Of a DNA stretch of 12,241 nt, positions 1 through 7,927 are shown in pieces (the first letter of the stretch is position 1; each line of letters begins with the position of its first letter). The position numbers and the translations under genes are program-made. Below the pieces are notes generated by a model that was not told the DNA's origin, did not search any database, and saw only the letters and a list, made by a program, of their open reading frames with translations. This DNA comes from JANWHQ01 sp963775275. Its GTDB lineage: Bacteria > Pseudomonadota > Alphaproteobacteria > Caulobacterales > Caulobacteraceae. The stretch covers positions 1 to 12,241 of the forward strand of contig CAVZII010000002.1 in the NCBI GenBank assembly GCA_963775275.1. Reading direction: 5' to 3'.

Positions 1-311
1 GGCACAACGACTATTCGACCAACGAGGTCGAGCTGATCCTGCGTCTGCGCCGCGAGCCCCTGGCGCTGGCCGACGTCGTCAGCGCGGATCCCGTCGTCCG
101 CCGACGGGCGCTCAAACGGCTGGCGGCCAGGGCGCCGTTCCGGCCGCTGACACGCTTCGTCTATACCTACGTCCTCAAAGGCGGCTTCCTCGACGGCTAT
201 CCGGGCCTGGTGTTCTGTCTGCTGCGGATGGCGCACGACATCCACATCGTCGCGAAGATGGCCGAACGGGAGCACGCCGGGGAATCGCCGAACGGACGGA
301 TGGCGTCTTGA
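1..311 (+). CDS. Glycosyltransferase family 2, C-terminal part (5' end outside window)
   Basis: This is the last 102 codons of a gene that enters from the left; the frame starts at base 3 and stops with TGA at 309-311. The visible part has no catalytic GT-A core, so the assignment rests on the tail. It opens with HNDYSTNEVELILRL, continues through an Arg-rich helix, and ends in YVLKGGFLDGYPGLVFCLL followed by an amphipathic helix. That tail is characteristic of the WaaE/KdtX-type family 2 glycosyltransferases, which transfer a sugar from a nucleotide donor on the cytoplasmic face of the inner membrane. The stop codon overlaps the TTG start of the next gene in the sequence TTGA, so the two are translationally coupled. 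The donor and acceptor sugars cannot be told from this fragment. Confidence 0.72.
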   Translation, partial: HNDYSTNEVELILRLRREPLALADVVSADPVVRRRALKRLAARAPFRPLTRFVYTYVLKGGFLDGYPGLVFCLLRMAHDIHIVAKMAEREHAGESPNGRMAS

Positions 312-2426
312 AACAGGTCCTGCAGAACCTTCGCGACGGCTCGACCGAGGTGGCCGAGGTTCCCTGTCCGCAGGCCGGGGCGGGGCAGCTGTTGATCCGT
401 TCGAGCCGCTCGCTGGTGTCTGCGGGCACCGAGCGCATGCTGGTGGACTTCGGCAAGGCGAACCTGATCGACAAGGCGCGCCAGCAGCCCGAAAAGGTGC
501 GCCAGGTGCTGGACAAGCTGGCGACCGACGGGCTGGTCCCGACGCTGGAGGCGGTGCGCGACAAGCTCGATCAGCCGCTGGCGCTCGGCTACTGCAATGT
601 CGGCCGGGTGATGGCGGCGGGCGAGGGCGTCGCCGGCTTCGTGGCGGGCGACCGCGTCGCCTCCAACGGCAGGCACGCCGAGGTCGTCTCGGCGCCGGTC
701 AACCTGTGCGCCCGCGTGCCCGATGCGGTCAGCGACGACGAGGCCGCCTTCACCGTGCTGGGCGCGATCGCCCTGCAGGGGATCCGGCTGATCCAGCCGA
801 CGCTCGGCGAGGCGGTGGCGGTGACGGGCCTGGGCCTGATCGGGCTGATGGCGGTGCAGATCCTGAGAAGCCACGGCTGCCGGGTCCTGGGCCTGGACAT
901 GAACGCCGAGCGCCTGGCCCTGGCCCGCCGGTTCGGCGCGGAGACGGCGGACCTCGGCGCGGGCGAGGATCCGGTCGCGGCGGCCGAGCGCGTCTCGCGC
1001 GGGCGCGGCCTGGACGCGGTGCTGATCGCCGCCAGCACCAAGAGCAGCGATCCGGTCCACCAGGCCGCCCTGATGTGCCGCAAGCGCGGCCGCATCGTGC
1101 TGGTCGGGGTCACGGGGCTGGAGCTCTCGCGGGCGGACTTCTACGAGAAGGAGCTGACGTTCCAGGTGTCGTGCTCCTACGGCCCGGGCCGGTACGACCC
1201 CGAGTACGAGGCCAGGGGCCGCGACTATCCGTTCGGCCTGGTCCGCTGGACCGAGCAGCGCAACTTCGAGGCGGTGCTTGACCTGATGGCGAGCGGGGGC
1301 CTGGACGTGAAGCCCCTGATCTCGCACCGCTTCCCCATCGAGGCGGCGGCCGAGGCCTATGGGCTGGTGTCGGGCCCGGCGAGCTCGCTGGGGATCCTGC
1401 TGGAATACCCGCACACGGCGCCCGACGAGGCGCTGGGGCAGACCACGGTCCCCCTTCCAACGGCGGCGCGCGCGCGGGCCGGCGCGGGCGTGGTGAGCTT
1501 CATCGGCGCCGGCGGGCACGCCGGCCGCGTCCTGATCCCCGCGTTCCGCCGCGCAGGGGCGCGGCTGCGCCAGATCGCCTCCAGCGGCGGCGTCAGCAGC
1601 GTCCATGCCGGCCGCAAGTTCGGCTTCGAAGAGGCGACGACGGATCCGCGCCGCGTGCTGGATGATCCGCGACGTCGACGCCATCGTCGTCGCCACCCGC
1701 CACGACAGCCACGCGCGCCTGGCGATCGAGGCCCTGGACGCGGGCAAGCACGTCTTCGTCGAGAAACCGCTCGGCCTGACCCACGAAGAGCTGGCGGACG
1801 TGGAGGCGGCCTTGTCGCGGCGGGCGAGCGCCGGCGCCGCGCCCGTGCTGATGGTCGGGTTCAATCGCCGCTTCGCGCCCCATACCCGCCGGATCAAGGC
1901 GCTCCTGGGCGGCGTCAGCGGGCCCAAGGCGCTGGTCATGACCGTGAACGCCGGCGCCTTGCCCAAGGACCACTGGGCGCTGGACCCCGAGGCCGGGGGC
2001 GGGCGCATCGTCGGGGAAGCCTGCCACTTCATCGACCTTCTGCGCCACCTCGCCGGCGCGCCGATCACGTCGGCGCGCAAGGCGGCGATGACCTCGCCGT
2101 CGGGCGACACCGCCAGCCTGACGCTGGACTTCGCCGACGGCTCCATCGGGACGATCCACTACTTCGCAAACGGCGCGCGCGCGTTTCCCAAGGAGCGCCT
2201 GGAGGTGTTCTGCGCCGGACGGGTGCTGCAGCTCGACAACTTCCGCAGCCTGAAGGGCTTCGGCTGGCCCGGGTTCAGCTCCATGCGGCTGATGGCCCAG
2301 GACAAGGGTCACGACGCCTGCGCGGCCGCATTCATGGAGGCGGTCCGCAGCGGCGGCCCCGCCCCTATCGCGCCCGAGGAGCTGTTCGAGGTGAGCCGCG
2401 CGGCCATCGCCCTGGCCGAGGCGTGA
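308..2426 (+). pseudogene. Bi-domain oxidoreductase (zinc-type dehydrogenase + Gfo/Idh/MocA), with one apparent frameshift
   Basis: After removing one base near 1670 the gene encodes about 705 residues, close to the usual length (about 700-715) of this family. The TTG start at 308 gives MKQVLQNLRDG, the expected N-terminus. Residues 1 to about 385 form an MDR (alcohol dehydrogenase-like) domain with a Rossmann motif GLGLIG at 174-179; the usual zinc-ligand Cys position reads SAGTERM, as is common in this family. From about residue 394 a second Rossmann fold begins (GAGGHAG), followed by VVATRHDSH and EKPLG near residue 485, which mark a Gfo/Idh/MocA oxidoreductase. The reading frame moves from frame 2 to frame 0 between about 1664 and 1671: VLDDP in the first joins DVDAIVVATRH in the second. 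The protein is conserved on both sides, so the break is a recent mutation or a sequencing error. The family sits in many polysaccharide clusters beside heparinase-like genes, and its substrate is unknown to me. The stop overlaps the next start (GTGA). Confidence 0.85.
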
Positions 2427-4079
2427 CGTCCGCCGAGGCGATGGGCGGCCCGCTGACCTACTGGCGCACGATCCGGCATCTGCGGCCGGTCCAGATCTAC
2501 GGGCGGGCCTGGTTCAAGCTGCACCGGCCAAGGCCCAGCCTCGCGCCCGCGCCAACGCTCCGCGCCCCGGCCGGCCGCTTCGCGCGGCCGCCGGCGACCC
2601 AGGCGGCCATGACGGGGCCGGCCAGCTTCCGCTTCCTGAACCGCGAGGCGAGGCTCGCCTGGCCCGGCGGCTGGAACGATCCCGGGCTGGAGCTCCTGTG
2701 GCTCTACAACCTCCACTACTTCGACGTCCTCGCCGCCGCCGACGGCGACGCGGACCAGCTCGGCGCGCTGATCGACCGGTGGATCGCCGACAATCCGCCG
2801 GGCCTCGGCGTCGGCTGGGAGCCCTATCCGACCTCGCTTCGGCTGGTGAACTGGATCAGGTGGGCGCTCGGGGGCGCGGCGATGGCGCCGTCGTGGCTCC
2901 AATCGATGGCGACGCAGGCGCGCTGGCTGACGGGCCGGCTGGAGCGGCACCTGCTCGGCAACCATCTCCTGGCCAACGCCAAGGCCCTGGTGTTCGCAGG
3001 CGTCGTTCTTCGACGGCGAAGAAGCGCGATCCTGGCGCGAGCTCGGCCTGCGGATCCTCGGCGAGCAGCTGCCGGAACAGATCCTGGACGACGGCGGCCA
3101 CTTCGAGCGCAGCCCGATGTACCACTCCATCGTGCTCTGCGACCTGATCGACCTGATCAACCTCGCGGGCGCGTTTCCCGGCGTCATTCCGACGGAGCTG
3201 GACCAGGACTGGCGGCAGCGGACGCGACGGATGCGCGCCTGGCTGGCCGCGCTCAGCCACCCGGACGGGGAGATCGCCTTCTTCAACGACGCCGCCTTCG
3301 GCATCGCGCCGACGCCTGTGGAGATCGAGGCCTATGCGGCGCGGTGCGGGCTGGATCCGGTCGCGCCCGACGCCCAGGCCCTGCTGCATCTGGAATCCAG
3401 CGGCTATGTCCGCATCGTCCGGGGCGACTGCACCCTGCTGGCGGACGTGGGGCCGATCGGACCCGACTATCTGCCCGGCCACGCCCATGCGGACAGCCTG
3501 TCGTTCGAGCTGTCGCTGGGCCGCGAGCGGGTGATCGTGAACGGCGGCACCTCGCAGTACGGCGCCGGCGCCGGCCGCCAGGCCGAGCGGGGAACCGCCT
3601 CGCACAGCACGCTCGAGATCGACGGCCAGGACTCCAGCGAGGTCTGGGCCGGTTTCCGCGTGGCGCGGCGGGCGCGACCGTTCGATCTGGACCTGCACGA
3701 GGACGTCGATGCGATCCGCCTGACGTGCGCGCACGACGGTTATAGACGTCTGCCCGGCCGGCCCGTGCATCGGCGCGAGTGGGCCGTGACGGGAAGCGGC
3801 GTGAGGATCACCGACAGGGTCCTGGGCGCAGGCTCGCACCAGGCCGTCGTCCGCTTCCACCTGGCGCCCGGCGTCCGGGCCTGCGCAGAAGCCGGCCCCG
3901 GGGCGGCCGCAGGCGCCCTCGTCACCAGCTTGGGCCGACGGCTGCGGTGGATCTGCTCGGTTCCGATGGCGATCGAGCCTTCCGTCTGGCGTCCGCAGTT
4001 CGGCGTCGGCATGCCCACCGTCGCCCTGGCGGCGCGAACAGGCGGCGCCGAAGTGGTCACCGAGCTGCTCTGGGGCTGA
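2423..4079 (+). pseudogene. Heparinase II/III-family protein (polysaccharide lyase-like), with one apparent frameshift
   Basis: Corrected for one extra base near 2999-3005, this encodes about 551 residues, full length for the family. GTG at 2423 is chosen because it overlaps the preceding stop as GTGA; ATG at 2441 is an alternative. The N-terminal alpha-helical part has LRPVQIYGRAWF, WEPYPTSLRLVNWI and GNHLLAN (Asn180, His181). After the shift come ERSPMYH (Tyr233) and, in the C-terminal beta-sheet domain, HAHADSLSFELS (His353, His355) and HSTLEIDGQDSSEVW. The Asn, Tyr and His match the catalytic set known for heparinase II/III lyases, which cut beside a hexuronic acid by beta-elimination. 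Frame 2 gives NAKALVFAG and frame 0 continues with FFDGEEARSW. No signal peptide is visible, so it is predicted cytoplasmic, which is odd for a lyase. The next gene's ATG shares the last base of this stop codon (TGATG). Whether it is catalytic in this locus is uncertain. Confidence 0.85.
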
Positions 4080-5350
4080 TGCACATCCTCTTCCTCAGCG
4101 ACAACTTCCCCCCGGAGGTGAACGCGCCCGCCTCCCGGACCTTCGAGCATTGCCGCGAGTGGGCGAAGGCCGGTCACCGCGTGACGGTGATCACCTGCGC
4201 TCCGAACTTCCCCAAGGGGAAGGTCCTGGACGGCTATCGCAACCGGCCGTGGCAGCGCGAGACGATGGATGGCGTCGAGGTGGTGCGGGTGTGGACCTAC
4301 ATCACCGCCAACGAGGGCGTGTTCCGGCGCACCCTCGACTATGTGAGCTTCATGCTGACAGCCGTCGCCGCGTCCGTCTTCGTGAGGAACGTCGACGTCG
4401 TGGTCGCGACGTCGCCGCAGTTCTTCGCCGCCTGCGCCGGCTGGGCCGTCGGCGCGCTCAAGCGGCGGCCGTTCGTCTTCGAGCTGAGAGACCTGTGGCC
4501 CGAATCCATCCGCGCGGTGGGGGCGATGCGCAACGAGACCATCCTGCAGGCGCTGGAGCGGCTGGAGCTCTTCCTCTACCGCAGGGCCGCCGCGATCGTG
4601 ACGGTCACCGAGGCGTTCCGAGATAATTTGGTCTTGCGGGGGATCGACGCCGGCAAGATCACCGTGGTCACCAACGGCGCGGACCTGTCGCGCTTCGAGC
4701 CCAGGCCCAAGGATGCCGATCTCGAGCAACGTCTGGGACTGGAAGGCCGGTTCGTCGCCGGCTACGTCGGGACCCACGGCATGGCGCACGGCCTGGAGAC
4801 CCTGCTCGACGCGGCGGCGGCGCTGCGCGCGGAGCCCGACGGCGCGGACATCAGGTTCGTGCTCCTGGGCGACGGCGCAGAAAAGCGGCGGCTGCAGGAG
4901 AAGGCGGCTGCGGAAAGCCTCGATAATGTGATCTTCATCGACACGGTGCCCAAGGGCGAGGTGGTCCGCTATTGGTCGCTGCTGGACGCCTCCATCATCC
5001 ACCTGAGGAGAATGGAGCTGTTCAAGACGGTGATTCCATCCAAGCTGTTCGAGGGCATGGCCATGGGCATACCCGTGCTGCACGGCGTCGCCGGAGAATC
5101 GGCCGAGATCGTGCGTCGCGAGGGCGTCGGCGTGGTGTTCGAGCCGGAAGATTGGGCCGGGCTGACGAGCGCCCTGCTGCGGCTGCGAAGCGACGCGGAT
5201 GCGAGGGCCAATTACCGGCGACGGTGCCGCGCAGCCGCGATGAACTACGACCGCAAGCGGCTTGCCGACAGGATGCTGTCGACACTCGAGCAGGTCGCAG
5301 CGTCGCAGGCCCGCCGGCCCAGTCTGCGCAAGGCCCGGACCGCCGCATGA
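4079..5350 (+). CDS. Glycosyltransferase family 4, WbuB-like
   Basis: The 423-residue protein is a typical two-Rossmann (GT-B) glycosyltransferase. The N-terminal domain opens with MHILFLSDNFPPEVNAPASR and contains CAPNFPKGKV and RDLWPES (137-143), a run characteristic of WbuB-like enzymes. The C-terminal group 1 domain contains GTHGMAHGLETLLDAA (near 231), VLLGDGAEK and the donor-binding segment PSKLFEGMAMGIPVL with Glu325. E. coli WbuB transfers an N-acetylfucosamine in O-antigen synthesis. The donor here is not fixed by sequence; with WecB and WecC downstream, an N-acetylhexosamine derivative is plausible. It would act on the cytoplasmic face of the inner membrane. The ATG at 4079 overlaps the upstream stop by one base, and its own stop overlaps the start of wecB (ATGA), so translation is coupled on both sides. 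Read-through of the frame further upstream is not supported by family similarity. Confidence 0.9.
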   Translation: MHILFLSDNFPPEVNAPASRTFEHCREWAKAGHRVTVITCAPNFPKGKVLDGYRNRPWQRETMDGVEVVRVWTYITANEGVFRRTLDYVSFMLTAVAASVFVRNVDVVVATSPQFFAACAGWAVGALKRRPFVFELRDLWPESIRAVGAMRNETILQALERLELFLYRRAAAIVTVTEAFRDNLVLRGIDAGKITVVTNGADLSRFEPRPKDADLEQRLGLEGRFVAGYVGTHGMAHGLETLLDAAAALRAEPDGADIRFVLLGDGAEKRRLQEKAAAESLDNVIFIDTVPKGEVVRYWSLLDASIIHLRRMELFKTVIPSKLFEGMAMGIPVLHGVAGESAEIVRREGVGVVFEPEDWAGLTSALLRLRSDADARANYRRRCRAAAMNYDRKRLADRMLSTLEQVAASQARRPSLRKARTAA

Positions 5351-6447
5351 AGATCCTCAGCGTCGTCGGGGCGCGGCCCAATTTCATGAAAGCCGCGCCG
5401 ATCATCAAAGCGCTGCGCGCCCGTGGCGACGGGATCAGCCACCATCTCGTCCACACGGGCCAGCATTACGACGCCGGGATGAGCGGGGCTTTCTTCGACG
5501 CCCTGAAGATGCCCGATCCGGACATCAACCTCGGCGTCGGCTCGGGCAGCCATGCCGAGCAGACCGCCCGGGTGATGATGGCCATCGAGCCCGTGCTCAT
5601 GGATGTCCGCCCCGATCTCGTGCTGGTCGTCGGCGACGTCAATTCGACGCTCGCCTGCGCGTTGACGGCGAAGAAGCTCGGAATCCGGGTCGGCCATGTC
5701 GAGGCGGGCCTGCGCTCGTTCGACATGACCATGCCCGAGGAGATCAACCGGCTCTGCACCGACGCCATTTCGGACGACCTGTTCACCACCGACCGGCTGG
5801 CCAACGCCAACCTGGAGCGCGAAGGCGTCGCCGCCGAGAAGATCCACTTCGTCGGCAATGTGATGATCGATTCCCTGCTCGCGCACCGGGACGCCGCCCG
5901 CCAGCTGCGCGCGAGGGAGACCTTCGGCCTCGCCGAGCAGGGATACGGCGTCCTCACGCTGCATCGTCCCTCCAACGTCGAGGATAGGGACAGGCTCGCG
6001 GCCATGCTGGACGCCATACTCGAAGGAGTGGACGGACTGCCGGTGGTCTTCCCCATGCATCCACGCACGCGGGCCAGGATCGAGCAGTTCGGGCTGGCCG
6101 ATCGTCTGGCCGGGACGCCTCGAGAAGGCGGGCTGATTGCGGCGGAGCCCCTGGGCTATCTGGAGTTCCTGAGCCTCAACGCGGACGCGCGTCTCGTCCT
6201 CACCGACAGTGGCGGCATCCAGGAAGAGACCACGATCCTGGGCGTGCCGTGCGTGACGTTGCGCGAAAACACCGAGCGGCCGATCACCATCGAAGACGGC
6301 ACCAACCGGCTCGGGGGGACCCGGCGCGGGGGAATCCTGGCGGCGGTGGCCGACGCGTTGGGCGGGCCCCGGCGCGCCGAGCGGCGGCCGGAGAAGTGGG
6401 ACGGGCGCGCGGCGGAACGGATCGTCGACGTGATCCTGGGGACCTGA
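5347..6447 (+). CDS. wecB: UDP-N-acetylglucosamine 2-epimerase, non-hydrolysing
   Basis: This 366-residue cytosolic enzyme would interconvert UDP-GlcNAc and UDP-ManNAc. All family signatures are present: GARPNFMKAAPI (Arg10, Lys15), HTGQHYD, VGDVNSTLA with Asp97, GHVEAGLRSFD with Glu119, MPEEINR (Glu131/132), VGNVMID, LTLHRPSNVED, FPMHPRTR, LTDSGGIQEE and RENTERPIT. These include the substrate- and acid/base residues known from E. coli WecB. The ATG start overlaps the stop of the glycosyltransferase gene (ATGA). The length is close to E. coli WecB. Its product is the substrate for a UDP-ManNAc dehydrogenase, a candidate for which follows downstream. Relatives such as WbpI epimerise UDP-diacetamido-uronic acids instead, so a sugar-acid substrate cannot be excluded, but the partners needed to make a 2,3-diacetamido sugar are not in the window. 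Confidence 0.95.
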   Translation: MKILSVVGARPNFMKAAPIIKALRARGDGISHHLVHTGQHYDAGMSGAFFDALKMPDPDINLGVGSGSHAEQTARVMMAIEPVLMDVRPDLVLVVGDVNSTLACALTAKKLGIRVGHVEAGLRSFDMTMPEEINRLCTDAISDDLFTTDRLANANLEREGVAAEKIHFVGNVMIDSLLAHRDAARQLRARETFGLAEQGYGVLTLHRPSNVEDRDRLAAMLDAILEGVDGLPVVFPMHPRTRARIEQFGLADRLAGTPREGGLIAAEPLGYLEFLSLNADARLVLTDSGGIQEETTILGVPCVTLRENTERPITIEDGTNRLGGTRRGGILAAVADALGGPRRAERRPEKWDGRAAERIVDVILGT

Positions 6448-6559
6448 CCGGCGATGGGCGCCCCTTCGACCGAAAGCGCGGACCCCGCGCTCGGCCATGC
6501 CGGCGCGGGCCCGGCGCCGGGAGGCTTCAGACGCTGCGACTCGCATGGAGGACTCGCCG
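6448..6559 (+). other. wecB-wecC spacer with two GC-rich hairpins
   Basis: This 112-base gap is the only real break in an otherwise overlapping plus-strand operon. It holds a perfect 7-bp stem (AGCGCGG/CCGCGCT, arms 6475-6481 and 6485-6491, 3-base loop). A second perfect 7-bp stem follows (CCGGCGC/GCGCCGG, arms 6500-6506 and 6514-6520, 7-base loop). Neither is followed by a T-run, so they are not classical intrinsic terminators. They could act as pause or RNA-processing structures, or simply reflect high GC. No convincing promoter was found. Confidence 0.4.
6547..6551 (+). promoter_or_regulatory. Shine-Dalgarno site deciding the wecC-like start
   Basis: GGAGG at 6547-6551 is a strong ribosome-binding site 8 bases before ATG at 6560. 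It selects MADSNEMHSP as the N-terminus over the in-frame ATGs at 6497 and 6545; the 6545 ATG overlaps this site. Confidence 0.75.
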
Positions 6560-7912
6560 ATGGCTGACTCGAACGAGATGCACTCGCCGGCGCAGACGCT
6601 TGCCCGAGCCTTGTCGAGCCGCACCGCCAGCGTGGGCGTGATCGGCCTCGGATACGTCGGGCTGCCGTTGGCGATGGCGGTGGCCCGGGCCGGTTTCTCG
6701 ACCGTCGGTTTCGATGTGGATGACCAGAAGACCGAGCGGCTGAACCGCGGGTCGTCCTACATCCATGGCGTTCCTGACTCTCAGCTCGCCGAAATGTTGC
6801 AGAAGGACCGCTTCCACGCCGTGGCGGACTTCACCGAACTGCGCGCTTGCGATGTGATCGTCATCTGCGTGCCGACCCCGCTGACCCGCTACCGGGAGCC
6901 GGACCTGTCCTACGTGGAGAGCACGGCCGAGACGATCGCCCGGCGCCTGCGGGCCGGCCAGCTGATCGTCCTGGAGTCGACCACCTATCCGGGGACCACG
7001 ACCGAGGTGGTCAAGCCGATCCTCGAGGCCACCGGCCTGAAGTCCGGACGGGATTTCTTCCTCGCCTTCTCGCCCGAGCGGGAGGATCCCGGCAACGCGA
7101 GCTTCCAGACCGTCACCATCCCCAAGGTCGTCGCCGGCGATGGGCCGGATGCGTCAGCCCTGGTGGAAAGCTTCTACGGCGCCGTCGTGGACCGGGTCGT
7201 CCCGGTCTCCAGCCCGGCCGCAGCCGAGGCGGTCAAGATCACGGAGAACATCTTCCGCGCGGTCAACATCGCCATGGTGAACGAGCTGAAGGTGATCTAC
7301 GACGCCATGGGCATCGATGTCTGGGAGGTGATCGACGCCGCAGCCACCAAGCCGTTCGGCTATATGCCGTTCTATCCAGGTCCGGGGCTGGGCGGCCACT
7401 GCATCCCGATCGATCCGTTCTATCTGACCTGGAAGTCCAGACAGTACGACCTGACCACCCGCTTCATCGAGCTGGCCGGAGAGATCAACCTCTCCATGCC
7501 GCGCTACGTGGCCAACAAGCTGGAGGAGGCGCTGGACCGCAGGACCGCCACGCCCCTCAGCAAGGCGAAGGTCCTGGTGCTGGGCATCGCCTACAAGAAG
7601 AACGTCGCCGACGTGCGTGAGAGCCCGTCCTTCAAGCTCATGAAGCTCCTGGAGGACCGCGGCGCGACGGTGTCCTTCCATGATCCCCACGTGGACCAGA
7701 TTCCGCCGATGCGCGAACATCCCGAGTTCGCCGGGCGGCGCTCGACACGGCTGACGGGGACGGCCCTCGCCGGCCAGGACGCGGTCGTGGTGATCACCGA
7801 CCACGACGCCGTCGATTATGGCGCCGTGGCGAGCAAGGCCAGGCTGATCGTGGACACGCGCAACGCTTTCGCCAGGCGCGGCCTGGCGTCCGAACACATC
7901 GTCAAGGCCTGA
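6560..7912 (+). CDS. wecC: UDP-N-acetylhexosamine 6-dehydrogenase (WecC/WbpA/TviB type nucleotide sugar dehydrogenase)
   Basis: This 450-residue cytosolic enzyme oxidises C6 of a UDP-HexNAc to the uronic acid with two NAD+. The N-terminal Rossmann fold has VIGLGYVGLP (GLGYVGLP at 29-36). The substrate loop reads SPEREDPGN (PEREDPGN at 172-179), typical of UDP-GlcNAc/ManNAc dehydrogenases and unlike the FLREG motif of UDP-glucose dehydrogenases. Lys226 lies in VKITENIFRAVN, and the catalytic nucleophile Cys281 in GLGGHCIPIDP. The C-terminal UDP-binding domain contains GIAYKKNVADVRESPS. The start is fixed by a GGAGG site. With wecB upstream, conversion of UDP-ManNAc to UDP-ManNAcA is the simplest pathway. 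The PEREDPGN motif, however, resembles WbpA, which uses UDP-GlcNAc, so the symbol wecC is tentative. It ends 15 bases before the stop of the convergent nusG-like gene, with no obvious terminator between them. Confidence 0.9.
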   Translation: MADSNEMHSPAQTLARALSSRTASVGVIGLGYVGLPLAMAVARAGFSTVGFDVDDQKTERLNRGSSYIHGVPDSQLAEMLQKDRFHAVADFTELRACDVIVICVPTPLTRYREPDLSYVESTAETIARRLRAGQLIVLESTTYPGTTTEVVKPILEATGLKSGRDFFLAFSPEREDPGNASFQTVTIPKVVAGDGPDASALVESFYGAVVDRVVPVSSPAAAEAVKITENIFRAVNIAMVNELKVIYDAMGIDVWEVIDAAATKPFGYMPFYPGPGLGGHCIPIDPFYLTWKSRQYDLTTRFIELAGEINLSMPRYVANKLEEALDRRTATPLSKAKVLVLGIAYKKNVADVRESPSFKLMKLLEDRGATVSFHDPHVDQIPPMREHPEFAGRRSTRLTGTALAGQDAVVVITDHDAVDYGAVASKARLIVDTRNAFARRGLASEHIVKA

Positions 7913-7927
7913 GGGTCGCGCGGGCGA

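Noticed and set aside
197..2146. 649-codon open frame on the minus strand
   Set aside because: It is a high-GC shadow: it lies entirely opposite the bi-domain oxidoreductase, is rich in Arg/Ala/Gln, and shows no recognisable domain.
7913..7927. Bidirectional terminator between the convergent dehydrogenase and NusG-like genes
   Set aside because: The 15-base gap and flanks are GC-rich but show no clear stem with a T-run in either direction.
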